From Dolomedes plantarius (lineage: Eukaryota; Arthropoda; Arachnida; Araneae; Dolomedidae): DNA of 64,000 nucleotides. Numbering within the stretch: position 1 is the first letter of the stretch; each line of letters starts with the position of its first letter. The notes beneath the pieces were generated by a model that was given only the letters and a program-made list of their open reading frames with translations, did not search any database and was not told the DNA's origin. Where the stretch lies: assembly GCA_907164885.2 (NCBI GenBank), contig OU015492.1:48436683-48500682 (forward strand), in the 5' to 3' direction. A program made the position numbers and the translations under genes. This document shows, piece by piece, positions 36,139-48,423 of this stretch.

Positions 36139-37360
36139 TCTTTTCTCTTTCCGATTGGGTGGGAAAAAAATACAACCTATCGGTGAAACACACAAAAAAA
36201 AAGTTTAGGGTACCCACGAGGTATATTGAAGCACGAATGGGGAATTTGGAAGGCGTAATCGAGAAAATCAGTGGAGCATGTTATAGTGATGAGCACCTAT
36301 GGATGAATATGCCATGGACAAATTCAGTCGGAATTGTCTGTAGCAAAAAATGAAGGTCGAGCCCCAAAATCAAGAGAATAATTTCCTGGAAAATTCTTCA
36401 ATTTAAGTCATCAGAAATTGAGATACTTCTTCCAATATTTAGACAATGATCATGAATTACAATTTTCCAGCTACAGTTAAAATAGTGTAGGAAAGCATTC
36501 GTTATAAAGGTTTCTCTCGCTAGGGTGACAAGCAAACTTCCACTGACAGTGGCGGATAAAGCGTTTGTTGCTCTCTAAGCGCAGTCTAGTTTTGAGGTCC
36601 CCTTGTTATAAATACTATCGATGAATATTTTTTATTACTTATTACTCCTCACAGTCGAAAAGGAAATTTTATTGGTTAATTATTTGGTAGTAAAAACCTG
36701 TACTACTCCGTTTGTCGTTCAATGAACGGCAAATTGTCTAGGTGAAGGTGGTATCTTTGTCTGAGGTTTCGCAGAATACATCTCTCTTTGAAGCTGCTAA
36801 CTTTCGAAGGCCCCTGACAATTGGAGGCACCAAGCGAGGTTTCATTTTCTTGAGCCTTTGCCACTGTCCACAGGAGTTTGCCAATGTCCACAGTTTTTGT
36901 TAGACGATGTTATTTGACGCGAATTAACTGATAACTCTTTTAAAGCAGAGCTGATCAACATATTGGGATCTCCCTTCCATTGATTTTAAGAAAATTGAAT
37001 AATATAAATGCAGACTTTAGAACTATGATGCATATCAATGAAACTGTGTACTTTAAGCATTATGCATTCAAACGTGTAGATTTATAATTTGAATGCAAAC
37101 ATGGAAATTTTAGAATTAAAAAAATTCTTTTAAAAAATATATACCCCAGACAATTTTTTTATGTAAAAATTGAAAACAGTTTCATGCTTTATAACAGAAC
37201 GACTGAAAAAAATATTTTAAAAAATTGGACAAGGAAAAATATGTATTTAAATTATAAATTCTACCTTTTTGTATGCAGTGGTGCTAAGTATCCTCAAAAT
37301 TTCCACGAGGGAGCCATTTTTTTGCCTTATTTGGGATTTCATATAAATTTTAAAATAAAA
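36139..37360. other. Unassigned sequence
   Basis: 36700-36890 is less AT-rich and open on the minus strand for about 60 codons, but without recognisable features. Nothing else supported. Confidence 0.35.
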
Positions 37361-38068
37361 CTAGCAGAAAACCCACACTTTTTACGGAGTACATTCAAAT
37401 TAAATAAAATTTTATATTTATAAAATAATCGTACGGGATATTTTTATAGACAAAATTATGTAGAAGAAAATATTCAAATTAAATCTAATAGAACATACTA
37501 AAGAATATAGTACAGTTAATGTAGTATAGTTTGAGGAACTTATCTTTTACTGCATTTTAATATTTTTTTTAATTTGTCCAATCGTCTACCGCATTAGAAA
37601 GGAAAAAATTTTTTTTTTGTCTATTTCGTCATCATGCACGTGACGATAAATCAATTTAAAGTATCAGAAAAAGAAATCACGTGATCAGCATTTAATAAAT
37701 TAAATTCTAAAAATTATTCTTTAAAAATTGACCAAAAATCAGAAAATGGAGGTAAAGATTCCAAAAAGATTTCATTTTAAAGGAATTGTTATGATCTTAC
37801 TCGTGATATAAATTTTATAACCCTCAAAATATTATTTTAAATGCAAACTTAAAAAAAGTTACTAAAACAACTTAAAAATTTAATTTTACAAAAATCTAAG
37901 ATGAATTTTTCAAAAATCTTTCTTAGTGCACCCCTGCACTATAAGAAGAATCGCCATGCAAAATTTCAGCCCTTTAGGGCCAGCGGTTTGGTCTGTGCGT
38001 TGTATGCCAGTCAGTCAATCAGTCAGTCAGTGAGTCAGTCAGTTACGGAACTGTTTTATATATATAGA
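37361..38068 (-). mobile_element. Helitron-like element copy 2
   Basis: Read on the minus strand it starts TCTATATATATAAAACAG, continues with TGACTGACTGAC repeats, and ends GTGTGGGTTTTCTGCTAG followed by T. Remains of the 3' stem: GTACTC with a degraded partner. The best-bounded of the minus-strand copies, 708 bp, no internal (TA)n. No protein coded. Confidence 0.75.
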
Positions 38069-38778
38069 AGATAAAATAAGATTCTGTTTGTAAAGGCGAT
38101 ATATACCTGTAAATTTACGAAATGAATTTATATACTATCTGTGTTTCTTGTGAAGGATCCAACACCTAACTCAGCGTGAAATAATTTAAATGATAGTCGC
38201 TCCGTATTTGTTCGCTCTTGGAGCAGGCCATAAAAATAACCCATCTATTAATCTTGATTATCCACTCACAGACTGAAGATTTTCCATCCCCAAATCTTAA
38301 TAAATGCAGCGAATTTTAATTAGTCTTTTTCATGCAGAGCCTGGAGAATTCGGAACCCTAATTTGTAATTCAATATTGCTGCAAAACTTGCTAAGTCATG
38401 AATCTTATAAAGTATTTTGCAACCAATGAATTTCTCTAAACCTCTATAAATTGTAACGAAACTCTAAGTTATAGCCGGGTAAAATTGAAAGCACGGAAAG
38501 TCATTTGTCTTACTGTCAATTCTCAACTTTCATATTTCGTCTAATAGGAACTCGTTATTTATTCATATACGGAATTTTCTGTTGTAGAAAAGATGACTTT
38601 GAAATTTATGGGTTTTGCGTTGCAGAATTTAATATAGGTAGAGAAGGTGGCGCGATCCTCTTTGATTTTTAACTCTTTTGATATTAAAAGAGATTTTTTT
38701 TACCCTGTAGGAATGGGTGTGTGTAGTTTGAAGTGAAAGGGAGAAATTATTTTTCTTCATGCTGTTTATGCTATAGCA
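38069..38778. other. AT-rich spacer
   Basis: Nothing supported. Confidence 0.4.
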
Positions 38779-39817
38779 CAGGGATTTGCTACCTTTTTAT
38801 GTTTTTGGCACGCTTGGAAACAAGATTAGAAACTTGGGGCATCGTTGTAAGAATTGTGGTTTTAATTATTTAATTACTAACTTTTTAATTATTAAACCAA
38901 AGTGGATGATATAGCTGGAAAATGTTAAATCTAAGTTCAAATAAATATATACTTCATTGCTGATTTTATTCACTTATTGAAAAATGAGTGACAAACAATA
39001 GAACAGAATATATTAATACAATTTCAAAAATAGCCTTGGGATTCAGTACAAAATAACACTGGAGGACTACAATGGAAATCGCTAAAAAGAATTTGTTTTA
39101 TTAATACGAGACTTGCAATGAATTCTTAGAGTGCAGATATTTGATATCAAGCCTAACAGATGTGGGCTTGATACTTAATTGCTGATTTTATTAATTTATT
39201 AAAAGATACAAGAAATAAATGACCAAAATAGATTGATACAGTTTTAAAAATAGTCATGACATTCAGTATAGTATTACACTAGAAGATTATAATGGAAATA
39301 GCTATAAAGAGTTTTGTTTTAATCTATTTACGAGACTTGCGATAGATTCTTAGAGCCAAATGTTTGATATCAAGCCTAACAGATGTGGGATTGATACTTT
39401 ATTGCTGATTTTATTAATTTATTAAAATATACAAGAAATAAACAACAAAATAGATAAATAAAGTTTCCAAAATAGCCCTGGTATTCAGTATAGTATTACA
39501 CCAGAGGATTACAAAGGAAATAGATAAAAAGAGTTTTGTTTTTATTAATGTGAGACTTGCGACTGATGCTTGGGACACAAATGTTTTATACCTGGCCTAA
39601 CAGATGTAGGCGAGAGAGTAGCTAGTTCATCCTCAGGATTGAGTGCATCGATCTGTGCCACAATATGTTAAGCATAAAGGTAACTAATTCAACGTTAAAT
39701 TTATTCTAAATAGGTCCTAGTAATATATATTTTTCGTTTCTCTCCAAAAAAATCTCGGTCTCATGGTCGATCTCACGGCACCCTAAAGTGCCACGGCACA
39801 CCGGCTGGGAATCACTA
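38779..39817. mobile_element. hAT-like MITE with internal minisatellite
   Basis: Right end, read inward, is AGTGATTCCCAGCCGG then TGTGCCGTGGCAC, a form typical of hAT TIRs. Left end CAGGGATTTGCTACC with GGCACGC nearby pairs imperfectly with it. The 8-bp flanks CTATAGCA and CTAAGGAA share five bases, so the target duplication is weak. The interior is mostly three tandem repeat units. Confidence 0.5.
38951..39612. repeat. Three-unit minisatellite, ~223-bp period
   Basis: Units start at 38951, 39173 and 39396, each with ATTGCTGATTTTATT, ATTCAGTA...ATTACAC, GAAAT.GCTA, GAGACTTGCGA and GCCTAACAGATGT in the same order. Moderately diverged. Confidence 0.9.
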
Positions 39818-40005
39818 CTAAGGAATTACTCCATCACACGTTTGCGTATTGCAATGTTGAAATCTTATAATGTTTAAGAATTATTTGGAATGATGGACAA
39901 TCGAAAATTTCATTGTTTTGTTAGGTTTATTTGGCAGCGCAATGTAATGAGAACATACTTGGCATTTTATGCCACATGCTGTAAAAACTATTTAGGAACC
40001 ATACT

Positions 40006-40097
40006 GTTCTGGTGCTTGACTTCGCTAGGGTTCATGGCATCATGGATCTGATTTAGATGCTGCTAGATCTAGAGGAATTGTAAACAACAACAACAAC
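40006..40097 (+). mobile_element. Short retroposed fragment with (AAC)n tail
   Basis: A 92-bp insert ending in AACAACAACAACAAC between perfect 12-bp direct repeats AGGAACCATACT (39994-40005 and 40098-40109). The target duplication plus simple-repeat tail indicate target-primed insertion of a 5'-truncated LINE or a short SINE. Source family not identified. Confidence 0.7.
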
Positions 40098-40109
40098 AGG
40101 AACCATACT

Positions 40110-40829
40110 AACGGTCCCTGATCATTCTTTAGAAGAAGAGAAACCACTTTAACGATTGTATCCCATAATTGAGTATTGAACCCGATTCTCCCTCTCAGGT
40201 CTTCAGAACTACAGTTCCTCCCTGCATTGCACGATTTTTTTAAATAAAAAAAAAATGTATTATTTAACTGTAAAAAACACGGGAAAATTTGTACAAATAT
40301 TAAAAATTCTTTCAATTACGTTCAAAAACATCTTCAGAAATTAGGTTTTTAATGTACGCATATTTGTTTATAATTGTAGAGATGTGGACGAAAATTTTCT
40401 CTAGAGCCAGATGGCAATGATGTGTAATGCAAGTAAACCCTCTCGATGGCTTGAAGAACTATTTTTTTTAAATTTCCTTCTTCAAAGTCCTACAGAATTA
40501 AATTTTAATAACTAGCTTCAAGTAAGGCTATTCATAATCAGGGCTTAAAGTATCAAAATAACACTTCGAACTTGTCGTCGATAAAATTGATACGGAATTC
40601 TGCCGTATTCTAATACATATTTACACATCAGTGGAAAGAAGCAGATGTGCGCAATTACGACAGTCACACTATTCTGTGTTTACGTAAATTTTGTTTTTTT
40701 TCCTTGCATACATACTCACTTATTGTGTTTTTATAGTACTTTTTGACAGAAGTAAAGACTAAATACATTAACTTATTTAAATATATATATATATATATAT
40801 ATACATATACATACACACACACACACACG

Positions 40830-40861
<32 letters not shown>

Positions 40862-42453
40862 GATAGGTTATTGCATTTTAAATATGTAATTCATCATCAC
40901 TGAACAAAGTCTCATTCTCCCCTTCATTTAATCTGACACATCTTAAGAAATAAAAATTTTCCCACTGTGTAAAGAGCGTTTTGTGAAGAAAATAGTTTTT
41001 TTCGGAAGTATCGAAGTAAACATTTTTAGAACGAAACCAATCTATTTTCTTTTTAGAGCGAAAACAAAACATCTCCTCTTTGTCTTACATCACAACATCG
41101 TGTCATTATCCTTGTTAATTAAAGAAGAGAATTCTAAGCATCATCATTTTCGACGCTAACTTGAAAGAGGAAGAAAAAAAAACCCGAAATAGAAATCAAA
41201 TACGCTTTCTTTTAAATAAAACAAAACATAAACGGACATCTTCAGCGTTCATAATATCAGCATCTCTATCAAAATCGAATTAACTCGATGTAAAAAAAAA
41301 TAACAACTTATGTTGTGGATCGAAAGATATTTTTTATTGTTTAAATTGAAAGAATACAGATATTTTTCGGGGGAAAATGGCCTTGATGGATGAAAAACGA
41401 TGGGCGATGTTTTTGTTCTATAAATGGTTGCACAGACACAAATTAGATATTAAAAATGATTTTATTGAGTAGTTTTTGTGACAGATAAGACATATCGGAA
41501 TTGAATCCTTCAAAAAAGTAACTGTTTTAATAGAAAAAAGAATTTAGGTTAAAAGTCTATTACGGCAACATTTTGAATTGTTTTCTTGAGCTTAAATTGA
41601 CATTGCAAAGGGAAAATTTTTATGACAGATTTGTAGTTTATGGTTTTTGTTTGAAAAAATAATTCCATTAGCTGTAATTGAGCTTTAAAAATATTATTAC
41701 TACATAATTTCTTTAATCAGTTAAGCTTGGTATATATCGGAAGGTCGGATTTTAAAATTTGGTATGAATACTCAAGTTTTTTGACTCAAATGTCGCATCA
41801 AGGGGGGGCAGCATAAAAAAAATTAATGTTTTTTCCATTTAACTCATTTTGTTCTGTTATTTTTCTCGCAAATATGCCTTCCTATAAAGATCATCATGCA
41901 TATTAAAATGTTAAGAGAATTTGAAATCTTGTTTTCGAACAATTCCAAATTTCAAATTTAAAGGATGTTTAGTTTTGGATATGTCTGCTGAACGAATAGC
42001 AATATGTAGAGTTTTTCTCCTTTTTGTACACATAAAAGGCTTTAAGAGAAGTCTTCCGGGATGTATCTATAAAAATTTTATTCGTAAAAATTTAAATCCA
42101 TATGAAAGTAAATAAAAAAAAAATACAGAGTGATTTTCGTTTGAGGAAAACTAGTTTTAGGATTGTAATTCCAAATCACGAACCCCGAAATATAGTTTCA
42201 TGAAAATAGAACAAAAGATCCTTATATTAAATTTAATAAAACTTCTTAAATTTTTCAGTCAAGGAATTTTAGATATATTGCTTAAAGGGTAATAAAGACT
42301 GAAAAATCCCATTCCTAGGTAAATAGATTCTATGTACAGCAGTCTAAGCATAGACAATAGAGCATTTAAATTCTATATTTGGTATGCAATACACATAGAA
42401 ACAAACAGTTAGAGTTAAAATGTTAATAAACTGAAAGTTCTATATTGTATCTT
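40110..42453. other. Mostly AT-rich, with a compound microsatellite
   Basis: 40781-40860 is (TA)n-(CA)n-(TA)n. No supported gene or terminal repeat elsewhere. Confidence 0.5.
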
Positions 42454-42558
42454 TTAACCCTTTAGTGGACCGTTGGAAGGCAACTTCCCACCTAATGTCT
42501 TTCTAAAATATATTTACGGGATGTGTAACTCCCAGCAATATTTCTTGTCACAGCTTAA

Positions 42559-42943
42559 GTCTGCTGTGTACTAACCCTATTGGATTCTCTCTCCTTAATG
42601 CTAACCTATGGAAAAAAATTTTCTACTATTGATGACTACATAAATGCTTATAATCCAATAAAAATGGTATTTTCAGATAGCCTCATCTTTTCTGCACTGG
42701 ATTCATTTTATAAATTTCGCCCACCAATTGAATTTATGAGCGTTTGAAACACACTACACCAGATTTTTTCCCCTAAATAATTTAAATTTTAAAATATTAT
42801 TTGCATTTAAAAAAAAATGAAATTTTCTCTCTTACGGTGCATAGCTAAAAAATTTTCAATTCAAGTCGGCAATCTTTGGATACTTTTTTTCCATAGGTTA
42901 ACATTGAAGTGAGCGAATCCAATAGGGTTAGCACACATCAGCC
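42559..42943. mobile_element. TTAA MITE, nested copy A
   Basis: Preceded by TTAA (42555-42558), followed by GTAA. Ends are about 50-bp inverted repeats: left GTCTGCTGTGTACTAACCCT, right complement finishing GCACACATCAGCC. The left inner TIR holds GGATTCTCTC and GCTAACCTATGGA, mirrored at the right by TCCATAGGTTAAC and GAGCGAATCC. Confidence 0.8.
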
Positions 42944-43356
42944 GTAAATACTGACGGGGAAAATAGTTCCAACTTCAATATTGTGCTGCCATCCATATAT
43001 TTTAAAATAATCCCAAGAAATGCTGAAATAACCATACACAACTAATTTTATCCCGCAAGTGGTTATTGCTGTATATGTTTAGACCTGAATATTCTTATTT
43101 TTGAACTATAAATGTAAATATTTGTGGTGTTTTATTTTTTTTTTACTTTATTTGTACATCAAAAATCTATAGATTAGTTTTACAGATTAGTTGAATCGTA
43201 ATAACGTATAAAAACAATGTATTATTCAGCAAATAAGCCATGGGAAGGATACTTCCCATCTCCATATTCTTGTGTACGCATAATGTTTTTAAATAAAAGT
43301 TGTCATTTTAAAATCCACTGTCTTATTTCTCAGAATCACTAAAAGCAGTTTCATAT

Positions 43357-43611
43357 GGCAGTTATGTAGTAACCCTACTTACTGGATTCGCTCCCCTCAT
43401 TGTTAACCTATGGATAAATTCGTAAATCATTGAAAAGATTATTTGCATTTTTTTTAAACGAAAAATGCTCCAAAGTGTTAAATTTCTTTCTCTATTATGG
43501 AGTACAACTTAAAAAAAAATATTTGAATCCAAGTCGGCAGTCTTTAGACAAATTCTTTCCATATGTTAACATTGAGGTGAGCGAATCTAACAGGGTAAGA
43601 ACACAGGAGCC
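43357..43611. mobile_element. TTAA MITE, nested copy B (internally deleted)
   Basis: Left end GGCAGTTATGTAGTAACCCT, right end complement finishing ACACAGGAGCC before TTAA (43612-43615). Shorter than copy A because the middle is missing. The left TTAA is not preserved. Confidence 0.7.
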
Positions 43612-43644
43612 TTAAAGAAAAAAAGTGATTCACGAAAGGGTTAA

Positions 43645-45959
43645 GCCAAGAAAATTAAAATATGCTCTCTTTTAAATTTGGTTCCTATATTTCTTTAAAG
43701 CGATATGAGTTCAACATTACAAAAAAATGGCGACTTGCACTCTGGAACTTCATTCCCAAGAATGCATTATGGAACTAATTATAGCATATAAAAGAAATAA
43801 AAAAAAGTATCTAGAATTCCATGATAAAAGAGAAATTCCCGTGTTCGTATCAGAGACTTGCATAGCATGACATAAAATCTGTAAGAAAAAATCTCATCTC
43901 CGAAAACTTCCTCACACGAGGCAGTAAAAATTGTGGGGGTGGGAAAGAAAACTTAGGAAAAGAGCTGAAATGAAGGGAATAGGAGAGAACCCAAATGGCA
44001 ACCGCCAATAACGAAAATGGCTGAACTTCGGTCAATTGTGCAATCACTCGTTTCGCTTTGCAAGGTTTTATTCCAATAGGTAAAGTGCATTTTTTTTCTT
44101 TCTGTCTTATTTATGGCGGAATTTTCTTCCCCGTTTCCCCGTTGCAGCGAAAGTCGGAGATAATTAGGAGTTTTTATGAAATTCTTCTGCCAGAAAGTTC
44201 GAGAAATTTTCTTCTAAGTTTGAAGACATGAAAAAAAATAGAACTTGTTTCGAGGAATTTCTACATATTTAGGAGACATTATCGGTAAGAAAGTCAGATG
44301 TTTCTCTCAAAATGGTTTATGAAGGATACAGAAAGTTTTCTAAAATATGAGTAAAGCACGGGCTGAAGATAAAATTTTTCTCTAACTCCACGCTCGCTGT
44401 ATTTTTTATTGCAAGTATATGAAACTGTAGAGTAGTAAGCTTTTGCTTGAGGTAATTTATTTTTCCCATTTGCATTGTGGTGTTAGTTGTTTTTACATCA
44501 AATGATTCAGTAGTGTGACTGAAGGCGAAATCATGACTAACACCATTTACGTGTAAAATTATCTGACCTGTCTAAAATTATCTTGTGCATAGCTATAACT
44601 ATTCCATAAGAAATGATCTAAAAAGCTTTTAAATATTAAAGTTACGTCATAAATTATGCTGATACTGCATAACATTTTCATTTTATGACACTTCTGAAGA
44701 TTACCCCAAAACTGAAACTAGACACTTAAGCTGAAATTTTCACTACACCCATAAAATTAGGGAAACAATTTTTTCATCTGGAATGCCAACAATTTAAAGT
44801 TTTTCATCACAAGATAATTTTCATTATGATTATATCGTGTATTAACAAGGAAAACCCATTAAGTCAAGTTTTTTTTCCTTTTCGACATTTTTGGTCACTT
44901 AAGTGCATAGATGTTTGATTTTTCAAATAAGAAAACCAATTATGTCACTGCTGTATGCTTTTACCTAAAAAAGTTAGGTAAACAAACTAAGTCCAAATTT
45001 GACATTATATCCTCAAAATAATTTGTCTGATTTGAAAAACAATTTAGTTATTAAATGCATTTTATTTATAAGAATGTATAATTTTTATTTATGTAACAAA
45101 AAGAACAGATTTCGCGGTCAAACATTAATTTTCGGTTTCCTCGATTTTGAAAATTTGGACTTAATTGGTTTTCCTTATAAACCCATGATATTAACAAGTA
45201 TATTTAGGTTTCACATATTTTAAAGATATAACTACCTTTTTAAAAAAATGTAGCAAATACTTAGCTACATATACGTAGTTACTATACTTTAGCTTTGCAG
45301 TTCTAGTTCTAGACATAGAACTCCCCCGAAAACTGATACATATTACAATACTGTCTGTGCTTATTCTTGCCTCAAATCAAACCCTTTCTGACAATCTTCT
45401 TTAATAAGTTATAACTCAAGTCTAAAAACAATATTAATGCCAGTTTCAAACATTTTTCGGAAAACTCGATAGTTGCAATTTTTTTGCTGTCTAAGTGTAG
45501 TTAGACTGATAATAGAGAAGATCTCAAGTGATAAACCGTTGTTGGAAAATATATAAGCAAACAGAAATGCAATAATAAAAAAAATATTTATCCTGTTATG
45601 CTAACAACTCTCAACTCTTTCATGTAAAAATTTACTAGTTCCTAGCTTTATGTTTAAGCTAAAAGTCTATTGCTGCCCAAAAGTCAGAGGCTTTCTGACG
45701 ACAGTTAAAAGAGATGCTAGTGATGTGCATTTAAAGGCTATAACATTCTATTGAAAAATATTTTCATGCCAACTGTAACAACTTTGAAAAAAGTTCAGTT
45801 CTGAGTTATGCACAGTTAAGAAATTTAGCCCTAGTCTTTACCTATATATATGTAATTTTTGCTCTAGCAGGACGTTTCGTGTTTTCCAATTTTTTCGCAT
45901 CGAGCTGGTATTTCCCCCGTAATATTGAGATTTAATACAGGATATTTTTAAAGACTGGT
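43645..45959. other. AT-rich stretch without recognised feature
   Basis: No supported gene. 43850-44160 is somewhat less AT-rich. Confidence 0.4.
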
Positions 45960-45963
45960 TTAA

Positions 45964-46553
45964 CCCTTCAGCGGGCGCGCCCGTGTACAAAGTGCAATAT
46001 TTTCTTAATTTTGAATGGTTTGTTTTTACATGTAAGGTTTGAATGTTCTAAGCAGTTTCTATTTATAGATACACCCTTTCTAATGCAAGTATGATTATCT
46101 GACCCTTGTATTCCTTTCCATTCATTGTTAATCGTGATTTAACCGTGGCAAACGAGCGATTATACTGGATTACAATATGACAAAAGCAGGAGTTGATGTC
46201 GTCGATCAAATGAGCAGCTATTACACGGCATCCAGCATATCACGAAGATAGACCCTCTCATTGTTTTTTAGGTTTTTGGACATAAATAAGAATTCATTCG
46301 CAAGGTGTCCTTAGATCAAATAAACCGGACAGTTTTGAGATAAGGCGAATGTATCTGCATTCTTTGGCCTTTAATTAATAATATATCTCAATATTATCCA
46401 CATTTTATATCTTATCATAAAACGCAGAACTTTAATTTTCAATATGAAAAAAAAGAGTTTATTACAAAAGGAAAAATAGGGTTGAAAGAGACGTTCCTCT
46501 TTGTGCCATGCGCACCTGCCGGTGTTCCAAAAATTGGCACGCCCGCTGAAGGG
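45964..46553. mobile_element. piggyBac-like remnant with transposase fragment
   Basis: TTAA on both sides (45960-45963, 46554-46557). Left end CCCTTCAGCGGGCGCGCC; right end GGCACGCCCGCTGAAGGG, complementary over about 16 bases. A plus-strand piece of piggyBac transposase lies inside, so the class is secure. Heavily deleted, 590 bp. Confidence 0.88.
46141..46310 (+). pseudogene. piggyBac transposase fragment
   Basis: In the frame of TAC 46171 the peptide reads AIILDYNMTKAGVDVVDQM, then SSYYTASSISRR, a stop, then TLSLFFRFLDINKNSF. This matches the conserved DYNxTKGGVDxxDQM...RRWP...FF block of the DDE_Tnp_1_7 (piggyBac) domain, whose D in GVDxxD is one of the catalytic aspartates. A TAG stands where a conserved Trp codon is expected. 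Only about 50 codons of a normally ~600-residue protein remain. Confidence 0.85.
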
Positions 46554-46557
46554 TTAA

Positions 46558-47462
46558 TAAAAATTGTAATCATATTTTAAGATGGGAAAGAGAGAATTAG
46601 AAGAGAGAATTGGCTATTCATGGTGTTAAATCGATAAAATTTTCTTATTAAAGAAAGGGATAAACGCATTCAGTTAATTGTGTAAAAAATACTTTGCAAT
46701 CAATGGTATCATTTTTACTCATTATATTCCCTAAAAATTTATTTGTACTCATTAACAAAAATCTAACCATTATCTGGGGTACCATATTTCTATTCTACCA
46801 TTTTCTCTTCTTATTACTTGTCCTAAGTCCACTGGTTTTTCCTATTTTTCTTCGCCGCCAAATGTAATTTTCTAAATGCGTCTGTAAATGGTGGAAAAGG
46901 TGAATCGCTAAAGTTGGCAGAACACAATAAAGGCAGGGACAGTCCATAATGACCTGTAATTTTCTCGCTTAAAAGCGCGAAGTTTCAGCGGGAAGTTGAG
47001 CTGGACCTAAATGAAAAAGGAAATCTGATATAATAGCTGCTGGGACGAGTTATAAATTATTATGCACGTAATTGCTCTCATCGTACATCAGACGTTCCGC
47101 GAATGCGTCGCCAATTCTTGGCTGTACATGTACACATTGACATAAAATACTTCTATTAAAATAAATGGGAGATATTCCTCTTATTTCAGAATAGAATCCT
47201 GCGTAACTTTATATAAAGAATAAATGCAAAGGTACTCATATGGCTGAACACGTGGGCGGGCAAGATGAAGATGAACTATAACGGTGGATTTCATCATAAA
47301 AATAAAAATGGAAATTGCCGAAAAAGAAAAGATGGGTAAAGAGATGGGGCCGAAAAAGAAAAGATGGGAAAAGAAAAGAGTGTAAAGCAGCACATTGTTT
47401 GTAATACCGCAAAATGAGTAGAAACAGAATATAAACAAATTTCAACGAAAACGGGACAGGAG
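46558..47462. other. Unassigned sequence with a short tandem repeat
   Basis: 46850-47110 is less AT-rich but has no open frame of note. Around 47317-47370 the motif CCGAAAAAGAAAAGATGGG occurs twice about 32 bases apart. Confidence 0.4.
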
Positions 47463-47466
47463 TTAA

Positions 47467-47870
47467 GGCTGCCGTGTACTAACCTTACTGGATTCTCTGC
47501 CCTCAATGTTGACACATGCAGAAAATTTGTCTACTATTTACAGCTACATAAATGCTGATAATCCAATAAAAATAGTTTTTTCAGATAGCCTGAACTTTTC
47601 TGTACCTTGCAACAGGATTCATTTTATAAATTTTGTCCCCTAAAGAAATTTATGAGCTTTTATAATACACTATACCAGATTTCCCCCCAAATATTTTAAA
47701 TTAAAAAATATTATTTGCATTTTTTAAAGCGAAAAATACCACAAGGTGTAAAATTTCTTTCTCTATTACAGAGTACAATTTTAAAAAAACCTTTAAATCC
47801 AAGTTGGCAATCCTTGGACAAATTTTCTTCATAGGTTAACATTGGGGAGAACGAATCCAATAGGGTTAGT
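47467..47870. mobile_element. TTAA MITE, solitary copy
   Basis: TTAA at 47463-47466, then GGCTGCCGTGTACTAACC. The right inverted repeat (ATAGGTTAACATTGGGGAG, GAATCCAATAGGGTTAG) is present but its last ~10 bases are lost. Same family as 35898, 42559 and 43357. Confidence 0.8.
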
Positions 47871-48421
47871 TTTAGCAATTCGGAATAATTACCATTTAAC
47901 AATTTATCAGGTCTGCACTTATTTTTGGCTACAGACTGGGGGGGGGGGAAACGTTTATATATTGTTCTTATTAAAAGCAAAAATAAAATTCCAAATTTGC
48001 GAGATTTGACAAGAATTCGTTTTAGGAAGCGATCGAAAAAGAAAGGTAGCAAATCTGACCCAAAGCTATATTTAATGGCGTTTCATAATGGATTAGGGAC
48101 ATCTGAGATCATAGTTGTAAACAGAGGATGTGGTCAATCTTATTGGACTGCCTCCGAATTCGGAATAATTTTCTGAAGGTGTTGCAAACAAATATTGTAG
48201 ACAACTGTCCTCATGACTGATGTACTTCAGGTTCACTTCATATTTCACTGCTGTTATGTGCCGATAGTAAAAGGGATACCTTATTTAGGGCAAAGCCAAT
48301 TTAATTTTATTGAAAAGGTCCTAGATTGGTAACGTGGCTTATAGTCGAAAAAAAAGTATACTTAGCGAGTGTCCAAGCACTTTTGAAAGATATCAAAAAC
48401 ACTTTGAGTTCATACTACTTC
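47871..48421. other. Unassigned sequence
   Basis: A direct repeat ATTCGGAATAATT at 47878 and 48157 brackets a 280-bp open but unconvincing stretch. A G10 run lies near 47939. Confidence 0.35.
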
Positions 48422-48423
48422 TA

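Larger units (their letters stand above)
42458..43640. mobile_element. piggyBac-like element hosting two TTAA MITEs
   Basis: TTAA at 42454-42457 and 43641-43644. Left end CCCTTTAGTGGACC, right end complement of CCCTTTCGTGAATCAC: an imperfect TIR. A dyad with CTTCCCA recurs: GGAAGGCAACTTCCCA (~42476), GGGATGTGTAACTCCCA (~42518), GGGAAGGATACTTCCCA (43242). Two copies of another TTAA MITE are nested inside (42559-42943, 43357-43611). Without them the element is about 540 bp. No transposase. Confidence 0.7.

Noticed and set aside
38951..39612. CRISPR-like array
   Set aside because: Three ~223-bp units are a minisatellite; there are no short repeats with unique spacers and the genome is eukaryotic.
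47181..47515. Minus-strand frames with Phe/Ser-rich sequence
   Set aside because: Low-complexity complement of the AAAGAAAAGATGGG repeat.
47925..48176. 83-codon plus-strand frame
   Set aside because: No domain, splice context or biased composition; begins next to a G10 run.
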